Source: Syngnathus acus
Taxonomy: Eukaryota > Chordata > Actinopteri > Syngnathiformes > Syngnathidae
Reading direction: 5' to 3'
Assembly (NCBI RefSeq): GCF_901709675.1
Contig: NC_051087.1
Span: 297,001-361,000, forward strand
DNA length: 64,000 bases
The notes under the pieces are model-generated. The model did no database searches, was not told the origin of the DNA, and saw only the letters and a program-made list of their open reading frames with translations. A program made the position numbers and the translations under genes. Positions 47,699-60,300 of the stretch are shown here, one piece after another. Every line of letters starts with the position of its first letter. Position 1 is the stretch's first letter.

Positions 47699-49090
47699 AT
47701 GTGGCACAGCAATGCAAAATAAAACACTTTGCTTTTATGTGGCTGCTTTTTTACTGCCACCATTCTTTTTAAAACTGAAAATCATGACTTGACTGCATTC
47801 TTGCGAGAGGTTTTTTTTACGCCTTTGTAGGGATTTTCTGACTGAGCCTAAAACTTTTTTTTCCTACAAAATTATAACATATGATACTTAGGAAATACAG
47901 TTTTTTTTTATAGTTGCTAAAATAGCCATAAGAGAATTGTATTTGATGTATTTATTTCATAATTATAATGATAATAATTATTGTCTATTTATACACATGA
48001 GCACATTTGGAGTCCTCTTTTGTTGGGATGCTGTGCAAGCAAGCGGCTTGGCTGGTGCTTTTTCAAGGGCTTTTCGTGATCCTCTGCGAGTTGCGCAACG
48101 CAAACACACAAACGACAAGCGCGCGCGCGCGCGCACACGCAGGTGGAGCCGCACCAGTGTCGCGTCGTCGGGGCTCAGATCCAATCCAGCCAATTAAGAG
48201 TGTGATCGCCCCCCCATGCAAAGTGCTTCCAAAATTAAACACAGATAATCATATCACTGACAATAGACTCGAGTCTATCTGCTGTTTAACACGCACGCAC
48301 ACACGGGCGCGCGCACAGGCGCACTCCACCCACACACAAAGACATACTGCACATAAATCCCAGCAGGCAGGCAGGCAGGCGGGCAGGCAGGCACGTCGAC
48401 TTGGTTGGAACTCTTCACACGCCTCGCAAGTGTCATAATAAAACGCTGAGGGCACTCCAAATGGAAATGTGGCCTAACAAGAATTGGACAAAAACCTAGT
48501 CTTACCTTTTTAGAACAAAGTTGTGTAACAATTGTTAAGCATATCAATATGCCACTTCAACAAGCGGAATGAAAGTGTGAAAAGATCCACACTCCATTTT
48601 AAGCTTCGGTTGACATTGCCATTTGGATCCGTTCTGCAATGCCCTCGCTTGTGTGTTTTTTTTTGTTTGTTTTGGATTTCGGCGCACGTCATATCAAGGC
48701 CGGACTTGGACTTGAGTCAGCGACGTCGCCTTTGTGTTAAATGTTAACCAAACTCTGCGTTAATGCTTAACGCCAAGACAACATTTCGGACGCCGCATTT
48801 GGCCACTCCCAAAAAAAAACCCCCTACCTCTTTAAGTGTTTGACAAAATATGCTCGTTCCTCAGCAACAGTCGATTTGTGTTTTCGTCAGCTGGCAACGG
48901 TCCGCTTTTGGTGGGCCAGGACAATTTGGATTTCTTTAGGCCAAACGAATAAGCCGCAAAATTAGCTGAACGTGCCCACTCGTAGGGAGAAGGGCCGACT
49001 TGCGGGCGTGGCTTCTTGAGACTTTTTGGTGGGCCCAATCGTGACCTGGCCAATTTCACGTTGCTAAGTGAAACTGGGCTTGGGAGGCTG

Positions 49091-49200
49091 AGCAAAGCAA
49101 AGCAAAGGAAAGGAAAGGAAAGCAAAGCAAAGCAAAGCAAAGCAAAGCAAAGCAAAGCAAAGCAAAGCAAAGGAAAGGAAAGGAAAGGAAAGGAAAGGAA
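49091..49200. repeat. AAAGC/AAAGG pentanucleotide array
   Basis: About 22 copies in a block pattern: GCAAA units, a short GGAAA block, a longer GCAAA block, then a GGAAA block at the right end. Confidence 0.93.
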
Positions 49201-50032
49201 GGCGCCGTGTTGTGCGTGATCAAGACAGGATTTTCTTTCTGACATCTCTGGAGATTATTTTTAGAAACGTGTTTCATAAATGCTAATAAACACGCTGTGA
49301 CTTTCTTCTTCACGAGCAAAGACCAATTGTATTTTCTCTGTTTTGTTTTCATTTGCGTGTCACATTTGAGCTGGCAAAAGAGTGACACCTCCTGTCACGG
49401 CGGTCTCCGAGCTGTCCCGCGCCACCTCCCCGAGGTGGGCGCTGCTGACAAAACCGCTTTGCTGCCACCTTTGGCGTGTGTGCGCGCTGGTAGGCTAACG
49501 CCTGCGTTTGTCCTGAGACTGAGTGACAGCAAAGGCAACATTTGAGAGTTTCCTTTTTTCAAAATGAGCCTCAAACATGAAGAATGGACTCTGAAGCAAG
49601 CCTTGGAATTCCCGCCAAAATGTCGACTTCCGATCCGTGTGGCAGGAATGCAACCGGAAGTCAGCCATTTTGGGAAGATGTTGCTGGCAGTTTTGGAGGG
49701 CCGGCCTTCACGAAGGTTACATTGCGAGAGTTTTGCGTGTGGGCAGAGGAACGCAAGCGTCAAAGATGATCACTTTGAAGCTTCGCTGTGGAAAAAGGAG
49801 CTGTTTGCTGTTCACATCAATGCACGACTGGATGAGCGCCTGTGCGTGTGATGAAGAAAGCCCACTCATGTGAAAGCGGCTGAATATTCTCATTTGCCGT
49901 TCGAATATATTCCCAGCGGGGCACCAGAGCAACGAGCACTTCTCGTTAGCAAACGAGGCCGATAAGTGGCCGCGGGTTCTGAGCGAGGAATGTGATTTAG
50001 TGGCGTTTAAAGGGGCGGATCGGGAGGGAAGG

Positions 50033-50064
<32 letters not shown>

Positions 50065-50513
50065 AGGGGAAGGGGCTAGCTAGGTCAAAGGGGTGTTACA
50101 CAAGGGGGAGCTTTATAGCGGGCAGACAGACAGACACACACACAGCCAGTTTGCTAATGGCAAAGTCAATTAAGGCTCCATCTGTCAGGAGAGTGCGCTT
50201 TGCTCTTTAATCTCAGCGGGCCATTTGGACCAGAGATTTGGACAAACTAAGTCCAGATCTCTTTGCTCTCCTCAAACATCATGGGAATATGACACGTAGA
50301 AGTGTGTCAGGATCTAACGGCGACACTGTTGCTAGCCAAAGTGCCATTCCCGCAGCGCAAGTGGAGCTTTTGCCCATGGAACCAAATGGGTCTTGGACGC
50401 CTGCTCCCATTTGGGGCTCATTTTGGCTCATTCCAGAGGAGGAGTCAGGCTAGCCAAGTGACCGAGCCACCTAACAAACGGAACGGAAAGAGCGACTGCG
50501 TCGCTAGCTTGTG

Positions 50514-50685
50514 GAGTGAGTCAGTGAGTGAGTGAGTGAGTGAGTGAGTGAGTGAGTGAGTGAGTGAGTGAGTGAGTGAGTGAGTGAGTGAGTGAGTGAG
50601 TGAGACAATGAGACAGTGAGTGAGTGAGTGAGTGAGTGACTGACTGACTGACTGACTGACTGACTGACTGACTGACTGACTGACT
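50514..50685. repeat. (GAGT)n array that switches to (GACT)n
   Basis: About 30 GAGT units with a short imperfect break (about 50603-50617) are followed by about a dozen GACT units from 50638. A single-base change spread through one half of the array. Confidence 0.93.
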
Positions 50686-51085
50686 ACCTTTGAAATGACA
50701 AAGTGAGCGGCTTAGTCGCTAGCTGTGGCTGAGCAATGAAGCTGCTTGGCTTCCTTTTTGTTGTCATTGCCTACTGAATGTTGTGTGGTGACAACACGGC
50801 AGCCAAAGCACGAGGCGGCGGCGGCGACGAGCGTATGTTCGCGGGTGGCCGCCTCACACCTTGGCGGGCGTGTTGAACCTCGCCCCAAAATGCTTCAACG
50901 ACAACAAGAAAAACTCCCGAGGAGAAATCGGGGCTGAGGTAGTGTGATGGCGAGTCCCGCCGTGCGACAGATGGTGCGTACGTGTGCGTCCTTTTCTGCC
51001 TTTGCGTCGAAACGGAAGGCCTTTGCGCGCTGCTGTCACCATTCAACCTGTCCCACAAAGATATTCTTTCTGCAAAAAGGAGCTA

Positions 51086-51307
<222 letters not shown>

Positions 51308-54089
51308 TCAGACTAGAATGGAAACGGCATTAACCCGTTGCAGCAGTTTTTTTTTTTTTTAAATAAGTAAAGCAAGTACTCTCCAGTGTTGTGTTTAAAA
51401 CAAGATAGAGTCGTAATGAAATAGAATGCAAATAAAAAAGAAAAATAAACTAGCAGTTTATGCATCGAGATAAAATGCTGCATTCCAATTCACTGGGCCG
51501 GTCCTCATGCTGTGCTCACCGTAGCCACCAGGGGGCAATAAAGTCAAGAGGACATAAACGAAGAAGAACAACAGCGCGACTTCTTCTTCTGTGCGGCTCA
51601 TCGTTCTTCCTAGCGGCTAAAGAATCCATCCACGCCTGTGAGTATTGTTCTCCATTTTGGTGTTGCTTCCATGCTAACATTAGCATGCGAATGGCGTTTT
51701 GTATTATTTGTTAACATGAAGCGACGCGGACATTCCTATGCTTGTTTGGAAACGTGACAAAAACAACACCAATTGAAATCAAATAGAATCTTTTTTTTAC
51801 CTTTACTCCTGGCAGAAAAGTCGACCCATGGAAGCTGAATTCTGATTAGACAATCCAAAGACAGAGTTAAATAAATGAAGACAATTTAGTTTTAGAATTG
51901 AGGTGTTGCTTGTGATCCAGCAGAGAGGCTCTTGTTGGCCTTGACCGCCCGCCCGCCCGCCCGCCACTTCTCTCTCCATGAGCTTCTTTTTTTTTTTTTC
52001 TTTTTAATTTTGCTGCTAATTTTCAGGCCTGTGCTTTGGTGTCTAGCTAAATGAAAGGGTGTTGATGATCTGTTGAGACACGCACGCACGTGAGACATTT
52101 CCTTTGTTTTGCTTCACTGTTGCGTTGTCACCTTCTTTTTTAAAATGTCTCCCTCCGCCTTGCTTTGGCCGAAAGGGAACGTGAACCGTTTGGCCTTCTG
52201 CGACCAGCTTTATTGTTTGCCAAGTGCCATTGTTTGTTGCTGTTGTGTGATGAGCTGAAGAGTGGACAAGGAGGAGGAGGCGGCAGAGGAGCGTCTCCTC
52301 CAGCGTATGTTGCCACAGTAACGGCGCCCCCTTTAAATCCTGCCGGTATCGGGACGCCGCCTGCCCCCAATCCATGCACGAGCCAAAAGACGCACACAGA
52401 GCAGAAAAATGAAGGTGGCGGAAAGGGCCGACTCGCCTGTCTTGCGTCTACATGGCTGAACGCAGCCCTGACGGATGGCGGAAAGGGGCTGCGAGCGGCT
52501 ACAAAGTACAGTAGCCTTCCCCTGAGCTGAGCCGACGCTCTTTGCCCGCCAGAAGTCCCGTCAAACGCGGTGCCAAGACGCCGCTCCCCCATTGGGTCTC
52601 CCGCCTGAGCGGCCATTCAAGCTCGGCTCCCGTTGGCCGGATCGCGACGGCGCGCCCACATATTTGTGGAGGGCGGCGGGTTCAACCACTTAATTAGCGG
52701 GAGTGCTCTCCTCTTTAAAACGTTTGCCCTTGGCAGCTTTTTATGTGCCACAGGATGACAAAAGGGCACCGAGCTTTCCCCCCTTTTAACGACACGGTGC
52801 CGTTTTGCCTTTCAATTTGGTGATTAGGGCCGCCGCTGCCGTTTTTGGTGACTTTTATGGAAGTCCATTTAGCCGCACAGAGCTTGCGACAAGATGGCGC
52901 GGACGTTCAAACGGACAGCCCCACGGCCTTCGTCAATTCACGAAAAAAGCTGACTACGATTTTTTTTTTCTCTCAAGGTGACCCAAAATAAAAAGCACAC
53001 CATGACTTCCTAGAGATTCATTAAAGCGGGCTAGTGATTACCAGTCCGTTTCACATAACAGGGAAAGGGTTCTCCTCGGGACCCGTGCGGCGGCATCTTC
53101 CACGTCAAATCTTGGACCCTCTTGAGAAGAAAGAGAAGCGGCATCAATAATAAATCCACATCAAACGTTGGGATTGGGCAAATAAACATGGTTTTTTTTT
53201 GCCTCCAGAGGTGACGAAAAGCATGCAAGCAACGAGCGCTGAGTTTAACGTGATTATTGAAGCACATTACGGCATTAACAAAAGGGGCCTTCATAAGAGA
53301 AGTTAGTCATACCTAAATTGGCCACACGAGTGTCACCAATGTATGAATTCTTCCCTGACAGAGAGCGATAAAAATGGAAGGAAAAAAAGCATGTTTTCCG
53401 CATGTGACGGTGGCGGCGGCCACGGATCATACTCCAGCGAGGACTGCGGGCAGGAAGGAAACGGAGCGCTGCAGCCAAGTGGAGATGTGGCACAAAGGGA
53501 CCGGCGGCGGCGGCGGCGGTGAGGTAAGCCAACGTTAGCGACCTGACTGTGTTTTGCCACCAAAATTCTACTTTCGGACATTTTTGGACTGCATCTTTGC
53601 GAAGAATGGAGGCTATGTTCCCCTTCAAAGATCACGAAAATGCCAAAGGCACCTTTTACAATGCAGTGGGGGATTTGATGTCACCCACTAGTGGCTCGGC
53701 ATACACATTACATCATTTTAGCTTTTTCTTTTTTGTGTGTATGTGTAGTTTGCAGTCTAGTCTTTATGTACAAAGTGAAAAAGGCAAATAAAACCATGAT
53801 TAAGCCTACATTATGATATCCTCACCACATAATGCTGGCACAACAGCAACAAGCCCAAAGACCCCTCCCTCCATGTATGTTTATTTATTTCTATTTGGTG
53901 CGGACGCGCTAACAATGCGCCTTGTCTCAATGCTTTCAATCCGCCCGCACCTTTGACACATATCGGCCAGGCCACATTTGGTGCGCATACACAACATTAA
54001 AAGAGAGAGAGAGCGCGAGAGTCGGGGGGGGGGATCCCTGAGGACGACCAATGGCTGCAGAGATGCTGGAAGGGAAAGGTGGAAACGGC

Positions 54090-54282
54090 CAGGGAGGGGG
54101 TGGGTGAGTGGGTTGGTCGGCTGAAGAGAGAGAGAGAGAGGTATAGAAAGGGAGATGCTGCAGTCCCGTCCACTCACATCTCACTCCACCCAGCGTCAGA
54201 AGGGCGAGCGAGCGAGCGAGGGAGGGTGACGGACGCGCGCGCCCAGCACTATGTGCGCGCCCACGGGAGGGGCCGACAGAAA
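54090..54282 (+). promoter_or_regulatory. GC-rich promoter and leader of lcor
   Basis: A CpG-rich stretch with a (GA)n run at about 54122-54141 and GCGAGCGAGCGAG and GCGCGCGC runs leads into a strong AAAATGG start context. No TATA box is seen. An in-frame ATG at 54079 has no family counterpart. Confidence 0.45.
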
Positions 54283-54379
54283 ATGGCGAGCCTGTGCAAG
54301 CGGCAGCAATGCACACTAGAGAGGCGCGGCTTTCGGCAGGAGCTTGACTCGTGGAGGCACAAACTCATTCACTGTGTAG
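54283..54379 (+). CDS. lcor: Ligand-dependent corepressor LCOR, first coding exon (partial)
   Basis: LCOR is a nuclear corepressor recruited to hormone receptors through CtBP and histone deacetylases. This exon encodes 32 residues plus one base, [20 protein letters not shown] followed by [12 protein letters not shown], and ends at a good GTAAGC donor. The [27 protein letters not shown] sequence is the shared N-terminal exon of LCOR and LCORL. Linkage to hoga1 and got1 (human 10q24) favours LCOR over LCORL (human 4p15). The next exon should begin with FESILEGLYG-like sequence; I do not find it before the end of the window, so it must lie more than 9.6 kb downstream. Confidence 0.85.
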
Positions 54380-57300
54380 GTAAGCTCGCTTGAAATCGCG
54401 CGCGCGCGCGTGAGAGAAAGCGACTCCGAATAGCTGTCATAATTGTTTTTATTGACGTGGAGGCTCAAGAACTTGTTTCGTGCGCGTGTGGTGCTGTCGT
54501 CAAGCGCTCGATTCTTTTTCCCCGTGTTCACTTGATTTATTTGATATTTTATTCTTACGCGTTCCGCTGTTTATTTATCGTAGCGTCACGTGCTCTCACG
54601 GAGCCGCGCCTTAGCCAATCAGCGTGGACACTGTTCCCTCGTGCCCGCGCCGCGGCCGGGCTTTTGGGTAACAGGGAGGAGGACGTGCGCGCTCCCGATC
54701 TCCAAACATGACCCCCCCCCCCTCAGTCTCTGGGCTCTTCTTAATAGCGTTTGGGAGGCGCATTGCTGCATCGGGGAACGTCGAGAGATGCTCGCTTTCA
54801 AGTGTTCCTTTCTTATTGTTGTTGTCGTATGTATTGTTTTGATTTTGGATCTGCCGGCCGGCCAGCCAGCCAGCCGGCCAGCCAGCCAGCCCCTTTGCCG
54901 GTCCTCCGCCCTCCCCCGCCCGCCCGCCCGCCCGCAGCCTCCATTTCTGGTGTATTTCATTAGCTGTCGTTTTAATCCGGTTACATGCAGCCGTCCCGAT
55001 GTTATGTCAAGATTATCGTCCACTCCACCGGTGATCCCGCGACCTCGCCGGCCTAATCCGCCTTTTACGGCGTCCCCAAGTGGGAAGCGGGAGTGCAGCC
55101 CAGCCAGCCCAGCGCAGCGCAGGTGGCGTTGCTGGGGATCGACACCAGTTGTTTTTCTTTTCTCTTTTCCTTTTGGAGCAGTAGTGTCCAGATGTTGCGC
55201 ATGGAAGCGTCACCTACTTAGTGACCGTTCAGCCCCTTCTTCTTCTTCTTCTTCCCATCTGATTTTTAGCCAGCAAAGCTCCCTGTGAGAGGATGAGGAG
55301 GGAGTGATCTCTGTGAAGAGCCTCGCTTTAATTCCTCATCAATGCGCAGCTGACTGAATGCATGTAGTCCCTGTATGGAAGGCACGTTAGGAAAACCTCT
55401 GTCAGTGTCAACATGTTTGATCATCTCCATCCTTTTGTATGTGTTGGTTTGGACGTAGCTTCAGTCTGTCTGTAACGGCAAAGCGGCGAGCCGACCGGCG
55501 CTTTCTTATCTTGTCATTTGTAATTGCACACGAAATGAGCTCTTTATCGGTCCGTTTGTCTGTACCTCTTTGCAATAGATAGCGGAAGATGCCAAGCTAG
55601 CTAGTCTCCTCCATTCCTGCTCAGCGCGGCAATTTCCGCGCCGGGCCAAAGAATCGCCGCCCTGCGCCTGGCCGGGCATCTGACGTGAAAACTGTGCCAA
55701 ACAAATCCTGCAAGTGAGTGGCGGCGGCGGCAGCAACCCTGACGGGGAAAAGCTTATGGTCACTTCTTTGGTCAGCTGTGCTGATTCTTAGATGCGTATC
55801 AAGTGTCCCATCTGTCGAAGCTCAGCTAAGCTTTCGTCTTTGTATGCTACGCTAGCTAGTAGCTAGCTGCAAAGCTACCACACACTCCACTCTCCATTGG
55901 TTGAAATGATTCCAGTTTTCAATCATGTCGCTCGACCTATCGGGGTACAAGAAAGAGGCAGGTGTGAGCCACATCTTGGTTTGGAAGCGCTTTCTTTTCT
56001 GGGCTCACGCACGGCAGGTTCACCTTTTCCCTTCCGCTTTGCTTTTCTTTCTTTTTGTCTTCTTATCTATGAATTGTGACTTGTTTGAGGGCTAATTAGC
56101 GGCCAGGCGCAGGCTCACGTGGACTCCGGCGATGAGCGCTAAAGTGCTAGCGTGTTAGCTCGAGTGGGATCCTTGGACAAACGGACGCGAGGCTTCTCAG
56201 TCTCTTGACTTGTTGTAAATTAGCATGAAAGGATTTTCACTTGGTTGGTCAAATTGTCACGCTGCTGCTATTCTTCTTCTTCTTCTTCCAATTATCGATG
56301 ACTGTAACTGTTTCAAAGTGAAACACTCTTTGTCCTGGAGGACGGGCAAACGTCACAGCGAGCCAAACGGGAATGCCTTGGCTTGCACTCGTATGTCCAG
56401 GCCTGATGAAATGGTGCTGCCGTATTGCTGTGCTTCAATTCACTTTTTGCTTTCCTTCCTCGCCCCTCTCTCAAGTACTTTCAACGCAACAAATGCACGT
56501 TGTAAACTTGGAACTGCATCTTAACTCCTGCCAACTTGTGTGCGTGCGTGCGTGCGTGCGTGATTGGCAGATTGTCTTTCAATTGTTTTTTTTTTTGTTT
56601 TTTTTTTTTAGATCCTCAACACCTCCACATCTCCTCACGCTGAATTAAACAGTCATTTCACGCCTTGTGTGTGCGTGTGAACTGCGCACACACACTTAGC
56701 GTAACGTATTAGCAGATAAGACGGCAGCTAAATGTCATCCAGAGCATGCTATGTTAATCATGAAGCAAAGTGGCAGAAAGAGGGAAATTGGATGGCTTCA
56801 TTTGTGTGTGTCATGAGCTAACCGTCTGGCTTGAGTGGAATGGATGGAGACAAAAGCCCCAAAGTCACTCCCTTCAAGGTCCATCCCTCAGTTGCAGTAC
56901 AAATGCTATCGGGAGGGAGGTCTTGGAAGATCAAGTGCCTAGCATGCTAGTCAATGCTAGCTCTTCTTTGCATCTTGTTTTATAGGAAGCTACATGAATG
57001 ACGTTGTACTTTTTGTGCTATTATCGGATTGTGCGTGGTGGCTAGCTTTCTTTATTTTATGGAAGACGAATGAATCTTCTGTTTTTGTAGTTTTGCTCTC
57101 GCCGGCCAAGCTGCTCGTTCCGACTTTTGTAAGCTAACGCCCTAGCTATGGCACTAACTCGGCATTCCGTTAGTCATCTGCGGCCGTGTCCTAATTGGTA
57201 GGCCGGTTCCTCCCTCCAAAGGCTGCGTGACATAACTACCCGCACACCTGGACCAGATTGACACAGCCTTGGAATTTGAACATGAAAATCTGGCCTTTGT

Positions 57301-60300
57301 TTCCATGGAGACGAGCTACTTTGGAGCGCACCTTTGTAGCTGACATTGCTCCGCCCTTTGCCCGTCCTCCAGGATGCAGCCTCCACGTTGGGACACAGTT
57401 TGTGTGTTGTTCTTAGAACATGATGACTTTTTCCGTATTTGTCGTTGTGAGTCTTGTGTCAGGTAACATGTTAGTTTCAGGTTCTGCAAGCTAGCATGCT
57501 AACTAGCAGTAACAAAGCTTTACAGTTGATGCAAGACTTTGATATTGGGCCCCCCCCCCCGCCCGTTCCATCAGCTCACTAGCCAGTTTGAGGTCTGGAC
57601 TAAGTAGTATGCTAACACAGCTTCGATGAGAGCAAATTTCCATCTTCTCCAATGGCACAAATGGCGGATTTGTTTGATCGCACTGTTGTGCATCCCCCAT
57701 GTCGTTAACGGGATACAATTTGGCCCGCCTCCCATGCTTTCCATCGAAATGCACAGATGGAGCCATCCCCACCCCCCACACCTCCACATCGGCAGCCACC
57801 CTCTCATCTGCTTCCGTCTTTGAAAAAACAAAACAAAAATGTCCACGGTGAATGAATTAGAGTGGGAGGTCTCTACACTGTAAATCTTTGCACTGACTGC
57901 TCATTACATATACACACACACACACGCATATATATATCTATATATACCATAAAAATTCATATAAATTATAATCATGTAAATGAATAAACAAATAATAAGC
58001 CACATGCTACAGAGCGTAAGCTAATTCCTGGCTTCCTTATCATTTGTCTGCCCCAAATCTATGTAAGGCGTGGGCACACGTGTGTGCGCTTCTTTTGTTT
58101 AGCGAGTTGTGTGAACCCTGCCTGCGTTTGGTTGGCTTCTTCTTTGGACATTGACACCTTGTGAGCTCATGCGAAGTTGGAAGTATTTTGACTAAACACA
58201 CACACAAAGGCACACACACAAAGGCACACAATGCACAAAATGTTGACTCGCGCCCGCCCAGGTTTTTGCTTCATTCCTTTTTAACATAAAGGCCTTCTTT
58301 GTATGGAGGGTCATATTTGAGCTGCTTTTTTTCTCCTCAGCGCTTGATCATTGTCATGAAGCGTGTGCGTGCGTGCGAAAACCAGTTTGGGACACAGTGT
58401 ACAATCCAAAGTGTGAGTGTGTTTTGTCTCTTGCGGTTTGTAGATTGCGTTAACGTCGGGAAGGATTTGGTCAAGAATGTGCGCTATGCCACCAAACGGG
58501 CCGGGGATTTCTGATCTTTGTTTCAGATTGTCCGACCGATTGAATGATAAGAATACGTACATGGCGACAAAGACATCCCGCATGCAAGGTGGTGTGCACC
58601 TTCAAATAGGTTCAAGTCAATGCAACTGCACAAATGTTTCAAATGTGGCAAAAGTCTCTGGCTTCGGCCCGCTCCTCCCCTCTCGTCCCGCTTCCTTGCG
58701 CTTGTCCTCCGCGGCCAAGCGGAGCGAAAATTGACCGTTAATGAAATTACAGGCGGCGTCACCCGGATGTCTGTGAACAATTAATGAATATTAAGAGGCG
58801 GTGCGTCGTGCGCTAAGCAGACAATAATGACAAGAACGGAGCTGAGTTAAAGGGACAGGCCTGGACCCTGGTCCTCAACCCTGGCTTGCAACCAGGGGGC
58901 TTTGTTTGCTTGTGGAAAGTTCAAGAAAATACCTCCGCACCTTGCATCTTGATGCATTTGAGCAAACGCCACCAAATGTTGCAACGTCAACAAAGCACGT
59001 GTGGCTAGTTTGCGGTGGATCGAGATCTGCTCCAGATTGTCCGTTCTATCACGTGTACACACACGTCCATGCACGCTTCAGACACCCGCATCTGTGTCCA
59101 AAAGCATCATTTGTTTGATCCAGATTGGACGTTGGGACGCAATGTCAACTTGGCACATTGAGTCGCTTCCAAATTTCCTCACTGGGTTTCTCTCCGTCGT
59201 CACCGCTTGTTCATTTGTGGTAGTCGTGTTGCAAAGTGAAGATGCAAGAATGAAAAAACAAGCGTGTCACTGTCATGTTTAAAAATGGCGTTCACTTTGC
59301 TAGCAAAACGTTCCAAAAGGAAAAGCAGGTGTTCAAAAAATGCTTTTGTTGTGTACCACCACCATTGTTCTGATCTTCAGCTAATTAAACACTATGTCAA
59401 GCGCGCACGACACCAAGCCGAGGTGCTAATGGAACCGTATGGAGGCTGTCAATCAAACCATCACAAAGCAGTGTTATGGTATTCAAGTTTTTTTTTTCAA
59501 AATGAGAAATGCCAGTCTTTATTTGGCCACAAAGTGGGGTTTTTATTCAATCCAATCCGGAGCCGATTGAAACGACATGAAATGTAATCGGCGGCGACCA
59601 TTTGCGGGGCCACGCTAGTTGCATTGTTGCGGATGGACGCAAACCAACGCGGCCAAGAGCTTGTTAGCAAACCCGCTCCACTTGCTCTCACGTCGTGGCG
59701 GCTCCCAACAGAGTGCGACGCCTTGGCTCTCCTGCCGCCGATGGTGTTCACGCTCTCGGATTGAAACATCAAACGGCTGGTAATGAGTGCAAAGTGCCGC
59801 CGCTGGTGGATGACTCCCAATATTGACTCTTCCTGACAGTCATTATCTTATGGCTCTCTTAAAGAACAATCGTAGCCTCAACCCGCCTTTCCAATGCCTT
59901 TCCATGATGCTACACGCACAAAGCAGATCGGGCCGGGATTCGAATACAAGTTTCTCTCGCTCTCTCTCTCTCTTTCTCTCTCTCACAGATTGTGTTTTGT
60001 TGCTGTCATAGTTGGATTCAACCAGTTGTGGCTTAAGGCGAGTTTCCACTTGATTACGACTGCAAGGCTTTTTTTTTGGCTATTGTGTTAGCTGATTGCT
60101 AATGTCACCTAAAATGTGACATTGATCTACTTTAACCGTACTTACACTGCAAAAATAAAGTCCTCGGTATATAAAATCCGAACGAATAATAATTATCAAT
60201 AAATGAAATCTGGACTTTCAAAGTTTGTTGGACGGACGTCTTTGACATTTTGATTGCGCTCATGCACAGTGCGTGCGTGCGTGTGCACGTTTGTGCAGCT

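Noticed and set aside
54079-54282. In-frame N-terminal extension of lcor from the ATG at 54079
   Set aside because: Low-complexity Arg/Glu-rich sequence with no family counterpart; the conserved start is at 54283.
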